From: Halothiobacillus sp.
Lineage (GTDB): Bacteria; Pseudomonadota; Gammaproteobacteria; Halothiobacillales; Halothiobacillaceae
DNA length: 34,381 bases
Direction: 5' to 3'
Assembly (NCBI GenBank): GCA_024636015.1
Contig: JAGXHU010000028.1
Coordinates: forward strand, 1-34,381
How positions within the stretch are numbered: the first letter of the stretch is position 1; each line of letters starts with the position of its first letter. Below are positions 28,526 through 34,381 of the stretch, piece after piece. A program made the translations under genes and the position numbers. The notes beneath the pieces are model-generated. The model was not told where the DNA came from, did no database searches, and was given only the letters and a program-made list of their open reading frames with translations.

Positions 28526-29419
28526 ATGGAATATGCCCCTACTCTTCCCGAAACTGTACTGATTGTCACCGGGCAATCGGGATCGGGTAAATCTATTGCT
28601 TTGGCTGCGTTGGAAGATGCCGGTTTTTATTGCATCGACAACCTGCCACCGGTGCTGTTGGACAATCTGCTGCATCTCTTCATGCAGGGCGAAATCAACG
28701 CGCGCGGCATCGCCATCAGCATTGATGCCCGCTCGCCGGAAGCCGCGCTGAATCACCTGCCTGCACGTATACAGAAACTTCGCCAGACGTACGACAGCCT
28801 GCAGATCCAAAGTCTGTTTCTCGAGGCGAGTGAAGCGCGTCTGGTCGCCCGATTCAGTGAAACCCGGCGTCGACACCCCCTATCGCCCAAGGTCGAGCAT
28901 CTTCTGGAAGCCATTCAGCGTGAGGCCGAGCTGCTTGCCCCCATGCGCCATCAGGCCGATCTGGTCATTGACACCAGTCACACGACTATCCACCAGTTTC
29001 GGGAAGACATTCGTAACCGAATCCTCGGGGGCGCACAACCCGGCCCGTTGATTCTGCTGCAATCTTTTGGTTTCAAGAATGGCATCCCTCTGGACAGTGA
29101 TTTCCTGTTCGACATACGCCATCTACCCAACCCGCACTGGCTGCCCGATCTACGTCCTCACGGGGGAAAGACGACCCAAGTGATTGAGTATCTGGAACAA
29201 CATCCCATTACCCATGAGACACGGGCAAATCTGACGCAATTTCTCAGCGTCACCCTCAGCGCCATTACCCAGACGGACCGAAGCTATGTCACCTGCTCGA
29301 TCGGCTGCACCGGGGGCAAACACCGCTCCGTCTACATGGTCGAGCATTTGTATACCGATCTAAGTACTGCATTCCCGAACATCCTCATCCGACATCGTGA
29401 TTTAGAACCGGAGCGATAA
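28526..29419 (+). CDS. rapZ: RapZ, RNase adapter protein (P-loop)
   Basis: RNA-binding protein that in E. coli directs RNase E to the GlmZ small RNA and so controls glucosamine-6-phosphate synthase. The 297-residue protein has Walker A GQSGSGKS at 16-23, a CIDNLPPVL segment at 36-44, the Walker-B-like LVIDTSHTT region, and the C-terminal signature CSIGCTGGKHRSVYMVE. RapZ genes beside ptsN are widespread. The stop codon TAA and the next gene's ATG share one base (TAATG). No glmZ-like RNA is evident here. Confidence 0.97.
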   Translation: MEYAPTLPETVLIVTGQSGSGKSIALAALEDAGFYCIDNLPPVLLDNLLHLFMQGEINARGIAISIDARSPEAALNHLPARIQKLRQTYDSLQIQSLFLEASEARLVARFSETRRRHPLSPKVEHLLEAIQREAELLAPMRHQADLVIDTSHTTIHQFREDIRNRILGGAQPGPLILLQSFGFKNGIPLDSDFLFDIRHLPNPHWLPDLRPHGGKTTQVIEYLEQHPITHETRANLTQFLSVTLSAITQTDRSYVTCSIGCTGGKHRSVYMVEHLYTDLSTAFPNILIRHRDLEPER

Positions 29420-29811
29420 TGACCGTTGGCATCCTATTGATTTGTCATAATAAAATTGGCGAACAGCTTCTTGAAACTGCCACAGACATGCTGGAAAAAA
29501 TCCCCATGCCCGCCGGTGAGCTTTCCGTCCACCAGGACGATGATCCCATTGACTTGCTCAATCGAGCGCGGCGTCGCATTGCGGAGCTGGATCAGGGCGA
29601 TGGTGTACTCGTCCTGACGGATATGTATGGCTCTACCCCATCCAATATTGCGCATCGATTGAAGGATAAAAACCGGGTTCGAGTAATCTCCGGGGTCAAT
29701 CTACCCATGGTGGTCCGTGCCATGAATTATCCGCAGCTGAATTTACCCCAGATGACCGAACGCGTGGCTACCGGCGGCCGTGAGGGCATCATCGAAGGCG
29801 ATGGTATTTGA
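29419..29811 (+). CDS. PTS EIIA component, mannose family
   Basis: The 130-residue protein matches stand-alone mannose-type EIIA domains: the phosphorylatable H10 in LLICHNKIG, the LTDMYGSTPSNIA motif at about 66-79, and the SGVNLPMVVRA motif. Genes of this type lie beside rapZ, ptsN and HPr in many proteobacteria that lack PTS sugar permeases, where they are part of regulatory phosphorelays. It is translationally coupled to rapZ by one-base overlap. No EIIB/EIIC partner gene is found. Confidence 0.93.
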   Translation: MTVGILLICHNKIGEQLLETATDMLEKIPMPAGELSVHQDDDPIDLLNRARRRIAELDQGDGVLVLTDMYGSTPSNIAHRLKDKNRVRVISGVNLPMVVRAMNYPQLNLPQMTERVATGGREGIIEGDGI

Positions 29812-29896
29812 GCATGACGCGCCCGGGTGGGATGGCATCCCAGCAATAAAAACCAACAGGAATCCAATGTAGCCATGAGCAGGGAACTGACGAATC

Positions 29897-30166
29897 ATGC
29901 ATGAGCAAAATATTGAAATCATCAACCGGCTGGGGCTGCACGCCCGTGCAGCAGCCAAGTTTTCCACGACCGCGTCTCAGTTTGACTGCAAAATCACCGT
30001 GACCTGCCATGGCAAGGTCGTGAACGGCAAATCCATCATGGGGTTGATGATGCTCGCGGCAGCGCGCGGAATGGAGATTCGAGTCACGGTCGAAGGTCCC
30101 GATGAAGTGGCCGCTTTGCTGGCATTGCGCGAGCTCATAGACCACCGCTTTGGTGAGCCGGAGTAA
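29897..30166 (+). CDS. HPr family phosphocarrier protein
   Basis: Phosphocarrier of the PTS, 89 residues. The active-site histidine is H15 (LGLHARAA) and the HPr kinase target serine is S46 (NGKSIMGLM), both at canonical positions. Enzyme I would phosphorylate H15, and HprK would modify S46. In related species a gene for enzyme I often follows; here the next genes are cytochromes, so enzyme I must be elsewhere or absent. A TGGGATG-G-CATCCCA palindrome lies in the 85-base gap before it. ptsH or npr would both be acceptable symbols. Confidence 0.95.
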   Translation: MHEQNIEIINRLGLHARAAAKFSTTASQFDCKITVTCHGKVVNGKSIMGLMMLAAARGMEIRVTVEGPDEVAALLALRELIDHRFGEPE

Positions 30167-30427
30167 CTACGCGTACATCTCCCCATAAACGCCCTTTCAA
30201 CCTACCCAAAAAAAACGCATGATCTGTCTATGCGCACCACGCTAGATTCAACTACATTCAGATTCACTGATGAAGAAGAGATACCCCAGATTGGCGCATA
30301 CCGGCTGCATAGCGCGCAACTCGACCGCTTAAAAAGGCCAATTATATGTTTAGCCCATAGATGATGGGGGTAGTAGCGCTTAGCTGCGCTCACTGTAGAC
30401 ACTAGATACTCCGAGGGGGAATGAGAC

Positions 30428-31108
30428 GTGAGACATGCCATGAACAATCACCACAGACACATCCACATCACCGCCATGGTACTGGGGCTTGGCTTGACCC
30501 TGTCGCCCTGGCTCACCGCGCAAGCCAGTTCCGCCGAATCGATTGGCGCGCAAATCGCCGCAAAGGGCATTGGATCGGTACCAGCTTGCGCGACTTGTCA
30601 TGGCATGAAAGGTCAGGGAAATCCACAGGCCAGTTTTCCGCGACTCGCCGGGATGGGTGCCGACTATCTGGCGGAACAACTGACTGATTACGCAGCAGGC
30701 ACACGTAACAACCCGATTATGACGCCCTTTGCCAAGCAGCTGACGGCCGCCCAAATCCACGACGTGGCGGAATACTACGCCCACCTACCCACCGCCAAGG
30801 TTTCCGCCCTCCCCACGGCAACCACAGCCCAGGAAAAAATGGCTAAAAACCTGTTGGTTCACGGTGACTGGTCGCGCACAATTCCATCCTGCTTTGCCTG
30901 CCACGGGCCAAATGGCGTTGGCGTCAAGCCGGGCTTTCCAGCCCTGGTTGGTCAGTCGGCCTCCTATACCGAAGAGCAACTGAATGCCTGGCAACAGGAC
31001 CACCGCCCTGCTGGCGCCGGGGGCTTGATGGCCGCGGTCGCAAAACGACTCAAGCCCGATGAAATCACGGCCATTGCCAGTTATCTGGCAAAAATCCCCG
31101 TTCAATAA
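30428..31108 (+). CDS. tsdB: diheme cytochrome c, TsdB-like (c4 type)
   Basis: Periplasmic diheme cytochrome c, 226 residues. It has a signal peptide (hydrophobic 15-28, cleavage near AQAS/SA), two CxxCH heme sites (CATCH at 54-58, CFACH at 155-159) and matching distal methionines (M98 in NPIMTPFAKQL and M201 in GGLMAAVAKRL), the duplicated c4 pattern. TsdB is the electron acceptor of TsdA in organisms that have both. I use the GTG at 30428 because AGGGGG lies eight bases upstream; the ATG at 30440 is the alternative and leaves the signal peptide intact. The following gene is tsdA. Confidence 0.9.
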   Translation: MRHAMNNHHRHIHITAMVLGLGLTLSPWLTAQASSAESIGAQIAAKGIGSVPACATCHGMKGQGNPQASFPRLAGMGADYLAEQLTDYAAGTRNNPIMTPFAKQLTAAQIHDVAEYYAHLPTAKVSALPTATTAQEKMAKNLLVHGDWSRTIPSCFACHGPNGVGVKPGFPALVGQSASYTEEQLNAWQQDHRPAGAGGLMAAVAKRLKPDEITAIASYLAKIPVQ

Positions 31109-31125
31109 CCCAGGAGATGGCTAGC

Positions 31126-32037
31126 ATGCATAAAACCACATTCGTCGTACCCTTCTTCCTGCTTGCGCTCCTCGGCCAAACCGCTCAGGCAGGGGTAGAT
31201 ACCGCCATCGCCCAGTTCTCGCCCCCGCCGGATAGCGCCATTCCGGCCGGTCCCTTCGGAGACATGGTCAAACTTGGGAAAAACATCTTTAACCACACCC
31301 GTGAATATGCCCCGAAATATGTCGGTAATTCATTGAGCTGTGCCAATTGTCATCTGGCCGGTGGCCGCTTGGCCGACAGTGCCCCCCTCTGGGCCGCCTA
31401 CCCTGCCTACCCCGCTTATCGCAGCAAGAACAAGAAGGTGAACAGCTATCAGGCACGCCTGCAAGGCTGCTTCATCTACTCGATGAATGGCAAGGCGCCA
31501 CCGCTGGATAGTAATACCCTGCTGGCACTGGAGAGTTACAGCTTCTTTCTCTCTAAGGGTGCGCCAGTTGGCGACGAGAAAATGGCGGGTAGAGGATTTC
31601 CCAAATTACCGGCACCCGCGGAAGCACCGGATCTGACCCGGGGCAAAAAGGTTTATGAAGCCAGTTGTGCGCTCTGTCACAACAGTAATGGTGCGGGACG
31701 CGTCGTTGATGCCAAAGTCGTTTTCCCACCACTCTGGGGCAAAAACTCCTACAACTGGGGTGCGGGCATGCATTCAGTCAGTACGGCCGCCAGCTTCATT
31801 CACGCCAACATGCCGTTCGGCATGCCCAAAACACTGACCGAACAGCAGGCCTGGGATGTAGCTGCCTACATTAATAGCCGCCCCCGTCCTCAGGATCCTC
31901 GCTTCAAGGGATCAGTGGAAGAAACCCGGGTGAAGTTCCACCCCAATACCAAATACGACTATTACGGCCAGACCATCGACGGCAAACAACTGGGCAATCC
32001 AGCCAATACGCCACCTGCCAGCACCGTGCCCAAGTAA
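31126..32037 (+). CDS. tsdA: thiosulfate dehydrogenase TsdA (tetrathionate-forming)
   Basis: Diheme enzyme that joins two thiosulfates to tetrathionate in the periplasm and releases two electrons. The start is the ATG at 31126, nine bases after AGGAG; the upstream in-frame ATG at 31117 touches that motif. The 303 residues have a signal peptide (1-22), heme 1 site C72-x2-C75-H76 with the characteristic C115 in QARLQGC as axial ligand, and heme 2 site C181-x2-C184-H185 with M229 or M233 in ANMPFGM as candidate ligand. Further family motifs: SAPLWAAYPAYPAYRSKNKK, NWGAGM, RPQDPRF. The His/Cys ligation is a hallmark of TsdA. Confidence 0.96.
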   Translation: MHKTTFVVPFFLLALLGQTAQAGVDTAIAQFSPPPDSAIPAGPFGDMVKLGKNIFNHTREYAPKYVGNSLSCANCHLAGGRLADSAPLWAAYPAYPAYRSKNKKVNSYQARLQGCFIYSMNGKAPPLDSNTLLALESYSFFLSKGAPVGDEKMAGRGFPKLPAPAEAPDLTRGKKVYEASCALCHNSNGAGRVVDAKVVFPPLWGKNSYNWGAGMHSVSTAASFIHANMPFGMPKTLTEQQAWDVAAYINSRPRPQDPRFKGSVEETRVKFHPNTKYDYYGQTIDGKQLGNPANTPPASTVPK

Positions 32038-32785
32038 TTTACCCTATCCGGTATCCCCTCTCCCCGGCCACAGGTATCCACCCGAGCCGGGGAAATCATA
32101 CGACCTTACTCTTCACCGATCCCATCACGTCCGGCCAACACGCTGGCTCGGTTTCGTTATATGCCGCCCCTTTACAAACAAGCTGTCGCGCAGCGTATCG
32201 GCTTGCATTTACGGGTATCTCTGCCATTGAGCACATTCATACAGCAGTCGTTATCCCCGCGATTCGACCCTATGATTGGGATCCGAGGCGTCAAATCACC
32301 CTCTGACGCCCATCGAGGAGAAGGGGGCATTTGTCGCCATTGGCGGGATTAACCGGATGCAGCACTGGATGCCCCTCTACCCGCAGAAACGTCGGGAAAA
32401 AAGTCATCCGTCACGCTGGCCCTCCTGAACCCAAGTCGGTCACGGCGGGCTATTTCTGTCGGGAGCCCGGCCATACGGCCGTACGATCTGCCATCACCCA
32501 CTACGGGGCTCATACCTCAGGTTACGGGCCGTTCGTGCCATGTCAGAGCAGGTAGAACGGCTACATGCCTTTTTCAACACCCACAACTCTGGGAATAACC
32601 ACGATCGGGATGCATCACCCAGTGATGGCCTGCAATGCCCACTTCCCGGGCAATCGTACTGAGGCGCCGCCCTACCACCACCGGGCAGATATAGACGACG
32701 CATGCGCAACAGATTGAACGGTCAGGTGCAAACACGGAGATCCCTGTGCCTGAATGGGACGGGGGTCCTTGCAATGGCCTTCTCC
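32038..32785. other. 748-bp gap with no convincing gene
   Basis: Beyond the hairpin after tsdA I see no gene with family motifs, no RNA gene and no clear repeat here. The only open frames are short (under 80 residues, or antisense to the adaptor gene) and none has coherent composition or a good start. A minus-strand frame near 32580-32680 ends in a peptide with HHWVMHPDRG, faintly like the HSDRG motif of some transposases, too little to call a mobile element. Decayed insertion DNA is possible. Confidence 0.5.
32061..32093. terminator. hairpin after tsdA
   Basis: TCCCCGGC (32061-32068) and GCCGGGGA (32086-32093) form a perfect 8-bp GC-rich stem with a 17-base loop, 24 bases past the tsdA stop. 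A T-run is missing, so it may be a weak or rho-aided terminator. Confidence 0.45.
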
Positions 32786-33637
32786 CTAAGGCAGCTCGAT
32801 CCGTGCGGGCAAACCAGCCAACCAGCCCGATTTGGCGACCAGCAACACATCCATCTGATAGCTCTGGCCACCGCGGTCTCCGCCAGCCACACTGGTGATC
32901 GCCACCACCTTGCCTTCCTGGGTCGCACCCTGAACCGTCACGGCCAGCGTTTGTCCCCAATGAATCCGGCTTGCCGCATCGACATCCAGTGTGGCGCGCG
33001 CCAAAATCTGATCAGCCCGGGCTATGCGCATCAAAACGGGTGGCTGAAACTCAGAGGAAACCGTCTCTCCAACCCGTGCATCGACACTCAATACCCGGGC
33101 CGGAAACGGCGCGATCACCTCGGCGTGTCCACGTTGCCACTGGCGGAGGTCGATCGTTGCCTGAGTTTCCTTCAAACGCGCGTCAGTCTGCTCCTGTTTG
33201 ATCAGGGCATCCTGTCGCTCGGAGTCGGAGGCGACCGTGCGATCGTACAATTGCTGAGCACGCTCGGCATCTCGCTTGGCCTCGGCAGCAGCACGCACCA
33301 AACCCCGGTGCTGCGCCACAGCGGCAGCCAATCGATCATTGAACGGCGTGCGGTCCAGCTTGAACAGGACTTGACCCTTGTCTACAGCTTGACCTGCCTG
33401 AACGGGGATGGCGGCCAACACGCCCGACACGGGCGTCGAAAGGCGGACCTCATCCGCCCAGACCAAAAAGCCATTCACCGCATGGCCAGAACTGAGTGAC
33501 TCGCCCGATGACGAGGCCGATTCGGCCTGAGCGATACTGGAAAAAATAAATCCGGCACCCATGATTGCTGCCAAAAACACCCTACCGCCAAGCAATGTTT
33601 GAAAGCCGAGGAAACAACGTGAACGGGCAATCTTCAT
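32786..33637 (-). CDS. HlyD-family periplasmic adaptor (membrane fusion protein)
   Basis: Adaptor that links an inner-membrane pump to a TolC-type channel. The 283-residue product has a signal peptide or anchor (hydrophobic about 20-36, cleavage after AQA near 38), a barrel-sandwich first half (VRLSTPVSGVLAAIPVQAGQAVDKGQVLFKLDRTPF spread over 63-98), a helical hairpin (about 100-165), the second half of the sandwich (VIAPFPARVLSVDARVGETV), and a beta-barrel domain to the end. Its start overlaps the upstream TolC-family gene by four bases. The inner-membrane partner is not in the window, so the pump type is not known. Confidence 0.9.
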   Translation of the reverse strand: MKIARSRCFLGFQTLLGGRVFLAAIMGAGFIFSSIAQAESASSSGESLSSGHAVNGFLVWADEVRLSTPVSGVLAAIPVQAGQAVDKGQVLFKLDRTPFNDRLAAAVAQHRGLVRAAAEAKRDAERAQQLYDRTVASDSERQDALIKQEQTDARLKETQATIDLRQWQRGHAEVIAPFPARVLSVDARVGETVSSEFQPPVLMRIARADQILARATLDVDAASRIHWGQTLAVTVQGATQEGKVVAITSVAGGDRGGQSYQMDVLLVAKSGWLAGLPARIELP

Positions 33638-34381
33638 GATTTTTGCTCCTGGGTTGAATGTGCAGAGAGGGGCGACTGAACAGATGATGAAGTGGTTGGT
33701 TCCGAGAAGGCTGTCGTGATGGGGCGGCCTTCAAGAACGGCCAGTTCGGCCCAGTAGGCTGCCAGCGTAAACGTAGTGCGCATCCGCTCGAGCTGTGCAG
33801 ATGACTCCTCAGCCATGGCATCACCAAGATCTGTCGCCTTTTCCATCTGATACAGGGTCTGCTTGCGCGTGAAATTCAAATCGGAGTAGTTTTCGAGCGC
33901 CTTCACCCGGCTCAAAGCCGCCTTACGTTGTACGTCGATCATGTCGATCAGGGTCGTTGCATATTCACGAAGCATCGCCTCCCGCCCCGCAATCCGAGCC
34001 TGCAACCCCATCCGGGCTGCCTGAGCCTTGCCGATCCGGGCATCCCGCATACTGCCGTCATAGAGTGGGAATTCGATGTAGACACCTGCACGGAAGGGAT
34101 CACGAGAACCCAGTTCCCGCTGATAGTAATCACCGTTCACCTCGGCATAAATTGTCGGCGCATTGTGATCTCGTGCCGCCCGCAACGAGTGCGCGGATCC
34201 CGCGTACTCGGCCCGCAATGACTGAAGAATGGGATCTCCGCGCATCATCTGTGCCATGGCCGCATCGAGTTCCGGCGGCTTGAGATCGAAAAGATGAGCA
34301 AACCTGGGTTTTTCAAGCTTGGCGGGGATCTGATCGGGCGTACCGATAAGCTCAGCCAGATGTCGACGGGTAATCCGGCGG
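33634..34381 (-). CDS. TolC-family outer membrane efflux protein, partial
   Basis: The frame is open from the right edge, with 248 codons and a stop visible, so the N-terminal part with any signal peptide lies outside. Family features include MRGDPILQSLRAEYAGSAH, the beta segment APTIYAEVNGDYYQ, RAGVYIEFPLYDGSMRDARIGKAQAAR, and the long C-terminal helical hairpin with ALENYSDLNFTRKQTLYQMEKATDLGDAMA. The methionine near 34257 is internal, as codons upstream of it keep the family pattern. Coupled by four bases to the adaptor gene; together they look like the outer part of a tripartite exporter. Confidence 0.87.
   Translation of the reverse strand, partial: RRITRRHLAELIGTPDQIPAKLEKPRFAHLFDLKPPELDAAMAQMMRGDPILQSLRAEYAGSAHSLRAARDHNAPTIYAEVNGDYYQRELGSRDPFRAGVYIEFPLYDGSMRDARIGKAQAARMGLQARIAGREAMLREYATTLIDMIDVQRKAALSRVKALENYSDLNFTRKQTLYQMEKATDLGDAMAEESSAQLERMRTTFTLAAYWAELAVLEGRPITTAFSEPTTSSSVQSPLSAHSTQEQKS

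Noticed and set aside
30291..30310. Possible sigma-54 promoter upstream of tsdB (TGGC ... GC)
   Set aside because: The spacing between the GG and GC elements is 9 or 12 bases instead of 10, so it does not fit the -24/-12 rule.
32574..32680. Transposase-like fragment (HPDRG) on the minus strand
   Set aside because: Only one short motif-like match; no DDE context, inverted repeats or target-site duplication seen.

Overview
The window looks like chromosome from a gammaproteobacterium, most plausibly a chemolithotrophic sulfur oxidiser of the Halothiobacillus kind. The evidence is standard gammaproteobacterial gene order (mla-murA-hisGDC, ffs-dnaX-ybaB-recR, kdsDC-lptCAB-rpoN-hpf-ptsN), an adjacent TsdBA thiosulfate dehydrogenase pair, and a permease-free regulatory PTS with HPr kinase. 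The genus is an inference; no rRNA is present to test it.

Layout. (1) 1-7600, glycogen: glgC (minus strand, cut by the left edge) faces a plus-strand operon of glgB, glgA, a DUF1631 protein and a PilZ protein. (2) 7611-10447, minus strand: ffs (4.5S RNA), dnaX, ybaB, recR. (3) 10552-20779, minus strand: a nearly gapless 10-kb run starting with a SUMF1/FGE-like protein and an unrecognised 172-aa protein, then mlaF, mlaE, mlaD, a TolC-family gene, mlaC, mlaB, murA, hisG, hisD and hisC. (4) 21076-30166, plus strand: kdsD, kdsC, lptC, lptA, lptB, then rpoN, hpf, ptsN, hprK, rapZ, a mannose-family EIIA and HPr. (5) 30428-32037, plus strand: tsdB and tsdA. (6) 32038-32785 holds no convincing gene. 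(7) 32786-34381, minus strand: a periplasmic adaptor and a TolC-family outer membrane protein, cut by the right edge.

How the genes work together. GlgC, GlgA and GlgB form the glycogen synthesis pathway, and the DUF1631-PilZ pair may connect it to cyclic-di-GMP. MlaFEDCB moves phospholipids across the envelope, KdsD/KdsC and LptCAB make and export LPS, and MurA starts peptidoglycan synthesis. RpoN, Hpf, PtsN, HprK, RapZ, EIIA and HPr form a regulatory phosphorelay with no sugar permease and no enzyme I visible here. TsdBA oxidises thiosulfate to tetrathionate in the periplasm.

Most unusual points: the TolC-family gene locked inside the mla operon by 4-base overlaps, the SUMF1-like/unknown gene pair heading that operon, the DUF1631-PilZ pair in the glycogen operon, and a possible leaderless 36-codon ORF ending on the rpoN start codon.
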